Source: an uncultured Aquimarina sp. (lineage in GTDB: Bacteria; Bacteroidota; Bacteroidia; Flavobacteriales; Flavobacteriaceae). Taken from it: DNA of 64,000 bases. The translations under genes and the position numbers were made by a program. Positions 21,401-30,892 of this stretch are shown piece after piece (positions within the stretch are counted from its first letter, which is position 1; each line of letters opens with the position of its first letter). Where the stretch lies: the NCBI RefSeq assembly GCF_947492405.1, contig NZ_CANLMP010000005.1, forward strand, positions 124,001-188,000. The letters are read 5' to 3'. The notes beneath the pieces were generated by a model. The model was not told the origin of the DNA. It saw only the letters and a list, made by a program, of their open reading frames with translations, and ran no database searches.

Positions 21401-24330
21401 TTTGTAAACAACCTAATATCATTTAATTGACTTAAATTACTTATGGTTTCAGGAATCGAACCAGTTAATTGATTTCTATCCAGCATTATTCTCTTTAATC
21501 CAGACAGATTTTCAATGGTAGCAGGTATTGCTCCAGATAGATCATTGGATGACAATATAAGGTCTACCACTTTTCCTTCACTCACATTTACCCCATACCA
21601 ATCGCACACCGAAGAATTAGGGTCATTGATTAACCAAGGTTGATTACCTGCTACTGTATTTGCCCAATTGTCACCATTCGTTGCAACATAAAAATCTATT
21701 AATGCCTGACGTTCTAAAGCAGATACGCAATCGTTACTGGGAGTTACGGTAAGGGTAATTGGATTTCTTTTCAGTTCAAGGTCTCTTACTATACTATTGG
21801 TTGCTCTAAAAATATATTCTCCAGTATTTGATGATGTAGCATTAGAAATCACTAAATCTTTTTTGGAGGCTGCTTCTATAGCTATATCATTTTTGAACCA
21901 TTGGTAGTTGTTATTATCACTGGTCAATACATTACTGGTTAGTGTAATAGAACCTCCCTCAATAACGGACAGGGTTTCTTCCATATCTACATCGGCCTGC
22001 GGGTTATACCTAAAATTGGTTCCTAATCTGCTATCATATTGACTGAATTCTGTTTCAAAATCTGAAAAGATAAACTTGTTATTGTATATCGTGAAATTTT
22101 CTAGACTTACCAATTCTGCTAAACCTGAATCTAATTTCCCTTCAAGATTGTTACTATGAAGATTAAGACGTTTCAGGTTTGATAATTGCACAAATGAAGC
22201 CGGGATACTGCCTGATAATTGATTCGCCTCCAAACGTAAGGTAGTAAGATTTGATAGTTGACCTAATGACACAGGAATATTTCCAGTAAGTTGATTACTG
22301 TATAGAACAATAGTTTTTAAACCTTGAACTAATCCTAGTTCTTCAGGAATACTTCCTGAAAGTTCATTTCCTTGTAGTGCTATATTCTCTAAGTTATTTA
22401 ATTGTTCAAAAGACCTTGGAATACTACCTGTAAACCGATTGTTATACATACTCATAGTCCTAAGACTCATCATACCACTTATTTCAGGCGGGATTTCTCC
22501 ATAAAGCCCACAATTGTTTAAGCTTAGAAATGCAAGTTTTTTTAACTGTCCTAATTCTTTTGGTAATGTACTCGCAAACGGGTTTCCACCAAGAGTCAAG
22601 GTCCCCAGATTGATCAAATCTCCTAACGAAGATGGTAGTTGTCCGGTTAGTTGATTAGAAAACAATCGTAAATACGTCAAGTTTATCATTTCCCCAATTT
22701 CCGTTGGTATTTCTCCGGAAAGTTGATTTTGATGTAAGTCTAAAACTTGTAATTTTTTTAATTGACCAATTTCTGGAGGCAAAGGTCCCGTGAAATTGTT
22801 TTTTTCTGCCCTAAGGATTATTAGCTCTGTTAAGCCGGTAAGCTGAACCGGGAAGTCTCCTTCGAACTTACAATTATTGATTCTGATTGAACGAAGTTCT
22901 GTAAGCTGCCCCATTTCAACTGGTAATGTACTACCACTAAAATCATTGGATCCTAAATAAATGGCGCGCAAGCCCGTAAGCTTATTGATTGAACTTGGAA
23001 TAGAACCGGATAAATTATTAACAGGCAAATTAATTTGTGTTACTTTACCATCACCAACTACAATACCATACCAATCACAAACCGAAGAATTGGGATCATT
23101 TACTAGCCAAGGTTGATTAACTGCTATAGTATTTGTCCAGTTGTCACCATTGGTTGCATTATATAGATCAACCAATGCCTGTCGTTCTGCAGCGGATACA
23201 CAATCGATACCGGGAGTTACAGTAAGGGTAATTGGATTTCTTTCTAGTTCAAGATTGGTTACAACGCTATTGGTTGCTTTAAAAATATATTCTCCTGCAT
23301 CGGCTTCAGTTACTCCATTAATAGTAAAATCTTTACTGGTAGCTCCAGTAATTGGGATTAGCGTTCCGTTTATCTTTTTATACCATTGGTAGTTGTTATT
23401 ATTACTGGTCAGCACATCACTGGTTAGCGTGATAGTTCCTCCTTCTGTAACTGATACTGTTTCTTCTGTATCTACTTTGGATTGGGGAAAGTAGATAAAA
23501 TTATCCCCTAATTTATTAATATATGTAATAAATTCTGTTTCAAAATCAGAGAATTTAAATGTATTGTCATTTATATGAAAAAATGGAATAAGACTATTAA
23601 ACTGAGTTGTAAAGTCAGGTACTTTTCCAGAGAGTTGATTATTATTTAAGTATACAATATTTAATGAAGATAACTGAGTAAATTCTACAGGTATGACTCC
23701 TGTCAATTGATTAAACGAAAGACTCAAACTATTCAGCAATATTAATTTTGAAAGCTCAACAGGAATACTCCCTGTAAGATTGTTATTATTTAAATACAAT
23801 GCCTTCAAAACTGGTAAATTTCCTAAAGAACCAGGAATTGTTCCTACTAATTGATTATGGTGTAAATGAAGCCCAACTAAGGATTTAAGATTACCTAGTT
23901 GTAGTGGTATAGAACCCGATAATTGATTATGAGTTATGCCTAATCCTTCTAATGAAACTAGGTTTCCTATTTCTTCAGGAATAATTCCTGTTATCTGATT
24001 CAACGATAATTTCAATTGCTTCAAACTGGTAAAAATACCAATAGATGAAGTTAAACTACCAGTTAAGTTATTCAGCTGAAGATCTATCTCACTTATTCTT
24101 CCCTCTAAAACCTTAACCCCATACCAAGTACTTACATCACTATTGGGATCATTAATTTGCCAAGCTCTATCCCCAGCTAGTGTATTTCTCCAATTAGGAC
24201 CATCCGTTGCATTATACAAATCGATCAATGCGTCACGTTCTGCTTGTGATACTTGTGCAAAAGATACTACTGATACCCATAATAATATCAGTGTAAAAAA
24301 ATACTTGATCTTGTACGTATATATTTTCAT
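15406..24330 (-). CDS. Giant exported LRR/Ig protein ending in YD repeats
   Basis: A 2974-residue protein with a signal peptide (ending VVSFAQ). It has five modules, starting near residues 28, 380, 870, 1337 and 1883. Each opens with a cap of the type RQALIDFYxATxGDNWxNT...WYGV. Plant-type LRRs follow (LxxLxLxxNQLTGxIPxELGxL), then FSDFExEF...YSPQ and an Ig-like unit (NNYQWYKK...AGEYxFxATN). From about 2283 come three or four YYASQ-type Ig-like repeats and then a probable carbohydrate-binding-like domain. The last about 80 residues contain YD-type repeats (YVYDPVTQRLMAELDENNYATFY split over two strands, then YEYDKEGGLVRVKKETEEG). LRR/Ig arrays usually bind proteins or glycans. The YD end and the position between two RHS-like genes suggest that it docks into an RHS shell (inference). 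No C-terminal type IX sorting domain was recognised. Confidence 0.9.
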   Translation of the reverse strand: MKIYTYKIKYFFTLILLWVSVVSFAQVSQAERDALIDLYNATDGPNWRNTLAGDRAWQINDPNSDVSTWYGVKVLEGRISEIDLQLNNLTGSLTSSIGIFTSLKQLKLSLNQITGIIPEEIGNLVSLEGLGITHNQLSGSIPLQLGNLKSLVGLHLHHNQLVGTIPGSLGNLPVLKALYLNNNNLTGSIPVELSKLILLNSLSLSFNQLTGVIPVEFTQLSSLNIVYLNNNQLSGKVPDFTTQFNSLIPFFHINDNTFKFSDFETEFITYINKLGDNFIYFPQSKVDTEETVSVTEGGTITLTSDVLTSNNNNYQWYKKINGTLIPITGATSKDFTINGVTEADAGEYIFKATNSVVTNLELERNPITLTVTPGIDCVSAAERQALVDLYNATNGDNWTNTIAVNQPWLVNDPNSSVCDWYGIVVGDGKVTQINLPVNNLSGSIPSSINKLTGLRAIYLGSNDFSGSTLPVEMGQLTELRSIRINNCKFEGDFPVQLTGLTELIILRAEKNNFTGPLPPEIGQLKKLQVLDLHQNQLSGEIPTEIGEMINLTYLRLFSNQLTGQLPSSLGDLINLGTLTLGGNPFASTLPKELGQLKKLAFLSLNNCGLYGEIPPEISGMMSLRTMSMYNNRFTGSIPRSFEQLNNLENIALQGNELSGSIPEELGLVQGLKTIVLYSNQLTGNIPVSLGQLSNLTTLRLEANQLSGSIPASFVQLSNLKRLNLHSNNLEGKLDSGLAELVSLENFTIYNNKFIFSDFETEFSQYDSRLGTNFRYNPQADVDMEETLSVIEGGSITLTSNVLTSDNNNYQWFKNDIAIEAASKKDLVISNATSSNTGEYIFRATNSIVRDLELKRNPITLTVTPSNDCVSALERQALIDFYVATNGDNWANTVAGNQPWLINDPNSSVCDWYGVNVSEGKVVDLILSSNDLSGAIPATIENLSGLKRIMLDRNQLTGSIPETISNLSQLNDIRLFTNQLEGSIPEMIGNLTLLNRFDVRYNQLGGNLPITFWELTNLEYCLLHNNQFTGPIPREVENLNKLITFDINTNQFSGELPKELGNLLSLELFRAYKNQFNGAIPMEIGLLKALKDLNIRDNQLTGPIPEQLATIPNLEVLSLSGNQLTGGVIKPALGQLSKLRVLNLGDNQLTGTIPTELGELIELTHLQLYKNQLEGSIPKEITNLEALRELYLYQNYFEGKIPDFTQNLALTTLLIRQNKFIFSDFENEFKAYNDTLGDKFSYAPQEEVDEIETITGNPGERIVLSTRLFSDNNNYQWYKDGVTITGATSREFSIENPSDADAGVYHFLATNTVVTNLELKRNPITVTISAGSLCNVSAEERQALIDFYMATDGDNWINTRQNNQPWLINDPNSLVCDWFGVVVVDGKVKELDLEANNLVGSIPEVITQLGTLEILKLPKNKLSGNIPAVIGQMTSLVTLRLNQNQLTGAVPPELGQLINLTGLQLYQNQLTGTIPVELFGLESILYLSLSRNQLTGTIPREFGQLKTMQQLHLAYNQLNGPIPEELYTLDRLAYLYLDHNSLTGNIPVPQVGQLPKLVRLWFNSNKLNGTVPGQFGQLPRLDQLWLDVNELSGTIPPELGQAQRITSLKLNTNQLTGDIPKELTQLSTVKVLYLFDNQLTGAIHSEFGDMTALTYFDISKNQLSGSIPATFGNLKNTKFINISVNKLTGTIPSEIGQSDMALQYFSANDNDLEGSIPTSFMNLDKLIRLNVGRNQLSGKIPDLSGITPLTALYIQYNEFIFSDFEKEFVKYKTQLETFQYSPQAKVDEEETRSVSIGEGPITLISNQLTSENNSYQWYKKVDETVTPIADATSKDFTLAEVKEEDAGDYYFLVTNTVVTELELERNPITLTINAGNPCNVSAEERQALIDFYLATDGDNWKNTLEGNKPWLINDPNSSVCDWFGVTVIDGSITVLNLPSNNLVGNISPKLEVLLNLENLTLRSNQLTGSIPVELENLIKLKRIDIGSNKLIGTIPIELFLKLKSLTYLSLRNNKLIGEIPPEIEELDKLGTLLLNGNQLSGTIPATIGKLVKLRDLYLNDNQLTGSVPAELGLLKDVLGNLALSNNQLSGAIPPEIGDLSKLVTLFLNQNELTGIIPQTFDQLGSLQILNLSNNLLSGRVPDLTSLPLRTTPVGGGSFAIQNNKFIFSDFEVEFDVYSPKLGNNFQYSPQAKVDIEETKIAVLGDLVKLTSNQLTSDNNSYQWYKKVGETVTPIADATSKDFTIAEVKEEDAGEYYFLATNSVVTGLELERNPITLEVSGALGEMIQYFCSSEYPIYEYPKVKDIISPILGEVDWYTEQFGGDLLNNQDPLGEYTLYWADNGFEARISVEVILDEGAPNIPDYQMFSRDANATIADLEAEDLSITWFATASGQQELSITEPLVNATVYYASLNGNSCRTAVFAFVGTLPPDGDGWQYFCLTQQARVSDLDLQGTDLKWYTSETGDETYDNNDLLVDGNVYYASQNDGVEESPSRKRVIVSMYDTPAPVGKSLQVVATNDQAYVSDLTASGSNIKWYDRPEGGNLLKETTIIEDGKTYYASQTRGICESISRLEVTVQIIPKEQPQLVDCIKFRPDPGKKYIVSAWVREDAVKAEPTEVIYFNNNSVGNSDVSKLFVDLLNDLLGKVMRQEGVPEVYEPDPEQRKYDPLVPFLKEKSSDNFAIYYLENIKDEYGLTVGFSFYLDPDKKTRFVFKTPYVRRANSYMGYRYPLIVNGSDQNSDDFVKITFTTAKPCGTDICVFYDLEVKITSNNIVNNTSFTEKNKLNYEEYNYNFAYQNSVKPIAETQLTTGIKSQLQRFRYVPNPDYQAIEYENALLKISFENNKDGGEAIPANEKNLFFKPLGPVIKGWQRVAAQFDIPEKATDMFVSLKNNNDNGIYAYFDDIRIYPFNGNMKSYVYDPVTQRLMAELDENNYATFYEYDKEGGLVRVKKETEEGVYTIQETRSGTYKKTSNPQ

Positions 24331-24459
24331 ATGTCTGACTATTAGTTCAGAATCCTAATAAAACTGTCCAAATACCCATATTACTCAAGGTTTTGGTTCA
24401 TTCATCGAATCCTAAATTTTTCTTAGTAATGAATTAAGTTGTTGGTTTGTTTTTCTTGT

Positions 24460-27400
24460 TTACGGGCATTTGGCTTTATCTGATATCACCTCTACAGTAA
24501 TTTGTCTACTATCTTCTATAGGTTTTCCTTGTGTATCCAATAGCAAAAACTTCACTTGCACCACATTACTATCATTCCAAAAACCTCTTTTTTTATTCAT
24601 AGCATTTACAGAGAACTTAATACGATACCTTCCTGTAACATCCAGATTGATAGAACCCCTGTGGGTATTAGAATTTAGTAATGGAAGTAAACCTACATTC
24701 TGATCTCCAATATGAGCTGACCAACCATTGTTTCCTGCATTTTCGATGATGACTGCATAATCTAAAGTTCCATTAGGTACTCCCTGTATATCAAAATTTG
24801 CCACTTTTCCATAACACCCATATCCATTGTTAATTATGTTATCAGGTTTATCTATTTCTCCTGCTATAAACGGAGTTGCATCATCATCACAGGCATCTCC
24901 AATACCATCGTTATCATAATCTCCATTATTATATCTGTTAGGTGTATATGGACATTTATCTGCATCGCCTATCAATCCATCTCCGTCGTAATCCTGCTCT
25001 TTTGCTGGTTGTGGCACCAATACTTTATGAAGACTGGCTTCTTTACCGTCCGGTACGCGTAAACTGTTTTTACCTGTGTGAGAAAGTTGATCCGAAATTT
25101 TTATCCCTTCTGCGCCATCTGCATTCGCTACCTCACGGAAATCAAAATGCCCTTCTGTAGATACTACATCTTCAGAATTATCGGTTCCGTTACCTTTATA
25201 CATATAATCCTCGAAATTGTCTACTCCCATTTCTCGATATTGGCTATTAGAAGTCACAGCCGTAGGTAAGGTGTAGTTGTAACCAAACTGTGCTGATGAG
25301 TGTCTATCTAAAGCATCCCTGTTTTCTAGTTCTACACCGTACGGACTATATTGAGATACCTCACTGGCAAATGTCCAATCTTGCTCGATGGTTGCAGATT
25401 TATGCCATTCTCCATTTCTTAATGTATAAAAAGGTCTAAAATCCTGATAAAACCCTTCAACTCTTGGGGAAGCATTCTCATTTGCTCTTCTTGAAGTTAG
25501 ATAGGCGTAAGATGATTTTGCTCGCCATTCTCCTTTTACGTTATATAGGTAAGGATTAAAACCTAAACTTGTCATTTGTGCTTCAGCAACAGCCTCATCA
25601 TTACTAATCGTTTTGCTTTGTATAGGTAAATTACATTCGCACTGAGGTTTCCATAAATCTCCATAGGCTATTGCGCTCGAATTTATAATTCTAAAATCGC
25701 CTGCTAATTCACTATTTTCAGGAACTGTAAAGGTATTTTCTGTAATATCTTGAAGATTACCCGCATCATCCCGAAGCGGGTTTTTCATTAACATTACAGA
25801 AGCCATACTAGCCGATTGCAGATTCCTATAACCGGATCTTACAAGTTTAAAGGAAATTGTACCTCCGCTGATATTGTTCATGAAATCTTTGTCTACAACC
25901 TTCCCTTTAGCATTCATTAGTAACACTCCGTTTCCTAAAGCATTAAATCCAACTACCCATAATTTGTTTCCGAGTAGGTCTGTTGTTTGTTCAATACCTT
26001 TAACTAATAATTCATCTCCTTTGGTCAAGTACTCATTAGCATTGTACCCTAAAATTTGAAAATGTTTATTATCAGAACCTGGCATCAGAGTTCCTTCCAT
26101 TCCGATGTTTTTTGAAGCTAACCCCATTGTATCATAATGCCAATGTGCAGGAAAATTAAAGCTGTAATATTGGTCATCGTATTCATTTATTGTTTGAGTT
26201 AACAATACTTGTCCGGTTTCTGCATCCCAAGCTAAATTTTTGGTAGACACCACTGCACTAAGGTCAAATGATTTTTCTTTAACAAGAATCCCGGTTCTAT
26301 GAATTACTTTGGTAGTAACTGCTGTTCGTAATATATCTTCCTGATAAGACGAAACCGGTAACGGTACGGGTACAATTGCAGGTATAATCGCCGCAAAGAA
26401 ACCAGTCAAATTCGCGTTTACTCCTATAAAATCTAATTCGGTTCTATTCTCTCTAAAATCATTAATCACATCATACTGCAAACCGATGATTTTACTATCC
26501 GTAACTTTACCATCTTTGGATATCGTAGGTAAATAGTTATTCAACTCGTTTTTACCATACTCATTAAATGTGGATTGCGTACTATATATATATTCTTTCC
26601 CGGATATTGGATCTTCCTGATTCTCTGCGAAGATCTCTTGTTTCCAAAGTTTACCATTCATATCATTAGTTTCCACCACAAATCCCTGAGAAAGAGTTAA
26701 ATGATTTCTATCATCTAACTTTTTGGTCAGTATGGTAAGTGCTCCTTTTTTAATATCTGTGAATTTATTTATATTGGTAAACCTACTAATCGTTGGAAAG
26801 TTTTTAGAAGTATAAAACGTATTCACGATTTTACCGGTGGCATTTCTATTCAAGGTAACCTCAGTATCGCCATCTATTCTTGTACGATCCAGATTTTTAA
26901 CTATAACGCGACCATAAGTAACTGTAGCATATGGATAGAATGATTCTCCTATTGGTTTTTCTACATAATTAAATTCTTTTGGAGCTAATCTCTTTTCCTT
27001 ATAAGTACCTCCCTGATCATCATAAAAAGGTTCTACAAAAGGATTTTCTTTGCTACTATTAGGTTCAAAAGTTGCAACTCCACTGGAAAAACCATTTTCG
27101 TCATCATAGTTATACTCTTGTCCATAAAACTGATCATAAATAGGGTCACCAGGGTTATTAGTCATATTCCCCCACTGGTCACGTAGTTGAATTTTCTTTA
27201 CCCTAATTCCTCCTCCTAATTTTCTCTTATTAGGATTTTGTAAACGTACCCAAGACTTCTCAGGTACAAACTCTATTGAGTTCTTTTTGGATTGCAATTT
27301 TTTGTTAGGGCCTTTAAATATTGAAGCTATTTCCCCTAGATCATCTACTAGGGCGCCCACGATAGATTCGAAATCATCATTGAAAGCATCTCCACCAGTG

Positions 27401-30400
27401 CTATACACAATTTTATTCATATAAGTCCTACCAAAAAACCATCCCGCTTTGGTAATAGGATTCACTTCTTTGTCACTTTTTATCCAACCTCCTTCTCTTG
27501 GTAATTTTTTAAGCTGTAATGATGCATAAACTCGGTTACCATCTTTTTTGAAAACGTTGATCCCACTATTTGATTCATAATTGATGTCTGCATAGCCGGA
27601 TACATAATCAAATTGAGAATTAGTGTTCTTCACCATATTCAGTAAAAACTTGAAGTAAATGGACTTATTAGTGTTCCCTAAATACTTTTCTATAAACTCC
27701 GCTCTAGATATTACATCATCTTCATTCTCTAATTTTAGGTATAAGAAACTTGTGTGATCATTTTTATCATACAGGATATTATTACTTAGCTCAGGTATAG
27801 ATGAAGGAACAGGATTATTCCCAACACCTACAACTTTGAACATTTGCATTGCTCTACGGTCCTGTACATACTGATAATCATCCGCTTCAGTTTCTATTTC
27901 TAACTTACCACCTGACGGCAAATCAACAGAAGTTAATGTCCAGGCAGCAGCAAAAGCATCTTGTAATTCCTTATCGTTTTGCTGCACAAAAGCAAATTCT
28001 GGAGACGTAATAGGATCATTCTTTGCATTACAATAGGCACCGGATTTAGGATTTAAAATAAGATTTCCATTTTCATTTTTTTCAACCCAATCTGAAGCTA
28101 CCGGCTTATAATTTCCCCAAATATCATAGGATTTCAAATTATAATCCGGATTAAAACTATCATAATTAAATACGTAAGGTGTGTATTTACCCATGCTAGA
28201 TTCTCTATATGTAAAATAGACTTTCTTTAGGGTTAGTTTCCCTCCAAAATTATCATCAATGGTATCCTGATTTCCGTCGTAAAATTCACCATTGTTATTT
28301 TTAATTCCTTTACACAAAGAATATTCATATTCAAAATGAGCTGATTTGATTGGGGATACTACAGATAAAGCAGGGTCATTGGTTGGGTCATCATCTTCCA
28401 GCAGAGCCTCAAATTTCTTATATTCCGGTTTGGAATATAAATCAACTCGATCCAATTTTTGCATTGAATTATTACCCAGACCTCCAGCTTCATTCATTAC
28501 TCCGGCTCCATCTTTTCTATCAGAAAGGCGAAAAACCGCAATATGGGTCTTAGTTTCAATTTTCTTTATATATACCAACTCCTTTTCACCATATATATAG
28601 TTTCCTTTTTGATCATATGGATTAGATTTTAGTCCCTCATTATAAGTAACCTTATTTTCTTCAAATGGGACTCTCCACTTATAATTGGCATCGCTTGTGG
28701 TGTAATGAAATTTAGTATAGGAACCCAGGTCATCATCTGTAGGACCATCTAAACTTACATCTTCATAATCTGCAGAAATTACACTGCTTAACAAATAGGT
28801 ATGTGCATATGAAGGGGTTGTAATTCGATTAAAAAAGTAATCACTCTTTTTTATCTTTCTTCCGTTTACGAATTTATAGGCTCCGTTATCCTTTAAATTA
28901 GCACTATTGTATCCAACCAAACCAGTTGCACAGTTGAAATCATCCCTACCCGAAACGTCAAATGTGGCTTCTACTTTTTTCGTATTATATGCTGCCTGTC
29001 CAAAAATATACGTACTCCCATTGGGTTGCAAAATTTTGACTCCAACCGTATGGTGGTCTTTTGCATCCACATCGCTTCCTCTAGACTGTACAAAAGGATC
29101 CAATTTTGCTTCTTCATTGGTTATTTTTTGGATAACCTGATTTCGTTTACTTCTTTTTGTACGCTTAATTTTTGAGGTGATAGGTACTGATTTATCCGCT
29201 ACCGAGCTCCCACTTCTTGAATACTGAGTTACATCAAAATTTGACGTAGTCGTTCTACCATATTTCTTTCCTCCCAAACCAATTTTAACAGGTTTGTTTT
29301 CGTGAACATCTTCAGTAAATAATGAAAGATTATCATCTACATCTAACGATCCTGAAGTTTTAAAATAAACCGATTCATAGTCAATTGAATTGTCATCGGT
29401 AGATTTTTCAGAAAATTGCGGTAAGACAAAATTATTTCTATTCCAAATTCCGGTACTACCCTCAGAATTAGAAACGTTAATATCTAAACCTGCATAAAAT
29501 GCGTTACCACCTCCAAACTGAGCTCCTAAACTACCTCCGCCTCCTTCATCTTCGATTTTAGCATCATATACATATCCCACCTGACTTCTGAAAGGTCTAA
29601 AACTACCTTGTAGCCCCTGTCCCTGAATAGCATAGACATCATATGTGTAATTTGTAATTGGTAAAACGGTAGTATGCTTACTAAAACTTCTATCTTTTTC
29701 TCTATTAAAATCTAAAACATCATTTTCGCCAGCTGCTTCCGTATGTTCATACCCAAAACCGGCTACTACTTTATCCTTTTCTGAATCTCTTATTTCCTGA
29801 TAGGATCCATAACCATCGATCTGTCCCTGGGTATTGGCACCCATAATAGATGAACCTAGGGCTGCTCTAAAACTAAAACTCTCATTTTTTAAACCGGCTC
29901 TTTTACTTGGGGTAAATACTTGATGATTATTAAAAGAATATGAGTTTCCTAAACTACCTCCAACTGTTTCCTTCGCTCCATTTTTCTTTACTTCTCCCGT
30001 ATACCTATTTGTGGAGGCAGACAAACTAAAGGATTGTAATCCCATTCTGGAATTTAAGCTTGCTCCAATAGAACCCGTACCCATATAATCGTCTTTTTTT
30101 CCTTCCATTTGTTTGGAAAGACTCACAGACGGATCAATAGAAACTCCGTTTGCCGCAGTAGGAGAAAAATCCACACCTAGTTTGATATTGTCATTAAGGT
30201 CATAACTCATCCCTAAGGATGGTTTAAAAGTAATCCCCTCATAACTATTATACTGTACACCTAATCCAAATCCTATCTCTCCAGGTCTTGTAGTACTTTC
30301 ATCCTTTGTTCCTTTATTAATCGTAACTTCATTTCCGAAAAAATCAAATGATAATTTAAAATTTGTACCTACGGTTACATTCTTCTTCATATCATTTTCA

Positions 30401-30768
30401 TAGCGCATCGGATCTCCTTTAAAATCATCGGGCAAACCACGTACTTGTCGGGCAATTTGCCCAACATTAAGATTCCATCCTAATCCTACCCAAGACGCTT
30501 CCTGATCCATGGTAATCCCAGAATCATACGCCAGGTTTAATGGATACCCTCCTACATCCATAATAGGAATATTGTAATTAAAATCCCCTGAGGTAAGATT
30601 CACCATATCAGATGTAGATATTGGTGTAAATGAATTAAATTCTGGTTGGCTTGGTCCACTAGTCAAAGCATATAACTGCAATGGTTGTAATGTTTGTACA
30701 ACAAGTTGTACAGCCAAATAACAGGCTACTACTTTTGATACTTTACTGGTTCGAATGTTTTGAATCAT
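24460..30768 (-). CDS. Giant exported protein with SpvB/TcaC-like start and TSP3 repeats
   Basis: A 2102-residue protein with an N-terminal export segment (VVACYLAVQLVVQTLQPL). Residues about 45-115 read TSGDFNYNIPIMDVGGYPLN, then YDSGI...VGLGWNLNVGQIAR. This is the pattern of the SpvB/TcaC N-terminus that starts RHS-type shells in Tc toxins. The middle is long, beta-rich and without a named domain. Near 1790-1810 a TSNSQYREMGVDNFEDY stretch resembles RHS-associated proteins. About 1925-1965 hold calcium-binding thrombospondin-3 repeats (DYDGDGLIGDADKCP, DYDNDGIGDACDDD). A beta-sandwich-like end follows. It lies 129 bases upstream of the LRR gene and 124 bases downstream of the LytTR regulator. 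I infer that it is the first subunit of a three-protein assembly. The SpvB link rests on pattern only. Confidence 0.85.
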   Translation of the reverse strand: MIQNIRTSKVSKVVACYLAVQLVVQTLQPLQLYALTSGPSQPEFNSFTPISTSDMVNLTSGDFNYNIPIMDVGGYPLNLAYDSGITMDQEASWVGLGWNLNVGQIARQVRGLPDDFKGDPMRYENDMKKNVTVGTNFKLSFDFFGNEVTINKGTKDESTTRPGEIGFGLGVQYNSYEGITFKPSLGMSYDLNDNIKLGVDFSPTAANGVSIDPSVSLSKQMEGKKDDYMGTGSIGASLNSRMGLQSFSLSASTNRYTGEVKKNGAKETVGGSLGNSYSFNNHQVFTPSKRAGLKNESFSFRAALGSSIMGANTQGQIDGYGSYQEIRDSEKDKVVAGFGYEHTEAAGENDVLDFNREKDRSFSKHTTVLPITNYTYDVYAIQGQGLQGSFRPFRSQVGYVYDAKIEDEGGGGSLGAQFGGGNAFYAGLDINVSNSEGSTGIWNRNNFVLPQFSEKSTDDNSIDYESVYFKTSGSLDVDDNLSLFTEDVHENKPVKIGLGGKKYGRTTTSNFDVTQYSRSGSSVADKSVPITSKIKRTKRSKRNQVIQKITNEEAKLDPFVQSRGSDVDAKDHHTVGVKILQPNGSTYIFGQAAYNTKKVEATFDVSGRDDFNCATGLVGYNSANLKDNGAYKFVNGRKIKKSDYFFNRITTPSYAHTYLLSSVISADYEDVSLDGPTDDDLGSYTKFHYTTSDANYKWRVPFEENKVTYNEGLKSNPYDQKGNYIYGEKELVYIKKIETKTHIAVFRLSDRKDGAGVMNEAGGLGNNSMQKLDRVDLYSKPEYKKFEALLEDDDPTNDPALSVVSPIKSAHFEYEYSLCKGIKNNNGEFYDGNQDTIDDNFGGKLTLKKVYFTYRESSMGKYTPYVFNYDSFNPDYNLKSYDIWGNYKPVASDWVEKNENGNLILNPKSGAYCNAKNDPITSPEFAFVQQNDKELQDAFAAAWTLTSVDLPSGGKLEIETEADDYQYVQDRRAMQMFKVVGVGNNPVPSSIPELSNNILYDKNDHTSFLYLKLENEDDVISRAEFIEKYLGNTNKSIYFKFLLNMVKNTNSQFDYVSGYADINYESNSGINVFKKDGNRVYASLQLKKLPREGGWIKSDKEVNPITKAGWFFGRTYMNKIVYSTGGDAFNDDFESIVGALVDDLGEIASIFKGPNKKLQSKKNSIEFVPEKSWVRLQNPNKRKLGGGIRVKKIQLRDQWGNMTNNPGDPIYDQFYGQEYNYDDENGFSSGVATFEPNSSKENPFVEPFYDDQGGTYKEKRLAPKEFNYVEKPIGESFYPYATVTYGRVIVKNLDRTRIDGDTEVTLNRNATGKIVNTFYTSKNFPTISRFTNINKFTDIKKGALTILTKKLDDRNHLTLSQGFVVETNDMNGKLWKQEIFAENQEDPISGKEYIYSTQSTFNEYGKNELNNYLPTISKDGKVTDSKIIGLQYDVINDFRENRTELDFIGVNANLTGFFAAIIPAIVPVPLPVSSYQEDILRTAVTTKVIHRTGILVKEKSFDLSAVVSTKNLAWDAETGQVLLTQTINEYDDQYYSFNFPAHWHYDTMGLASKNIGMEGTLMPGSDNKHFQILGYNANEYLTKGDELLVKGIEQTTDLLGNKLWVVGFNALGNGVLLMNAKGKVVDKDFMNNISGGTISFKLVRSGYRNLQSASMASVMLMKNPLRDDAGNLQDITENTFTVPENSELAGDFRIINSSAIAYGDLWKPQCECNLPIQSKTISNDEAVAEAQMTSLGFNPYLYNVKGEWRAKSSYAYLTSRRANENASPRVEGFYQDFRPFYTLRNGEWHKSATIEQDWTFASEVSQYSPYGVELENRDALDRHSSAQFGYNYTLPTAVTSNSQYREMGVDNFEDYMYKGNGTDNSEDVVSTEGHFDFREVANADGAEGIKISDQLSHTGKNSLRVPDGKEASLHKVLVPQPAKEQDYDGDGLIGDADKCPYTPNRYNNGDYDNDGIGDACDDDATPFIAGEIDKPDNIINNGYGCYGKVANFDIQGVPNGTLDYAVIIENAGNNGWSAHIGDQNVGLLPLLNSNTHRGSINLDVTGRYRIKFSVNAMNKKRGFWNDSNVVQVKFLLLDTQGKPIEDSRQITVEVISDKAKCP

Positions 30769-30817
30769 TTTGGGTGATGCTTGGTATTTAAAAATTTATA
30801 CAAATAGAATTCTTACT

Positions 30818-30842
30818 GAAGTTCTTTTTAACAATGAACTTC
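30818..30842 (-). promoter_or_regulatory. Inverted repeat upstream of the giant-protein operon
   Basis: GAAGTTC and GAACTTC, 11 bases apart, lie 50-75 bases before the start of the 2102-residue protein and just after the LytTR regulator gene. They could be an operator or a hairpin in the leader. No terminator T-run was seen. A LytTR site is possible, but the classic sites are direct repeats. Confidence 0.35.
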
Positions 30843-30892
30843 TAATAGCTTGCTCTGTATTTCTGAAAGTTGGATTTGGGCTTATAAAGCAA

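Noticed and set aside
18680..24250. Regularly spaced DNA repeats as a possible CRISPR or satellite array
   Set aside because: The periodicity is 72 bases, equal to one 24-residue LRR, in a continuous frame with varied codons.
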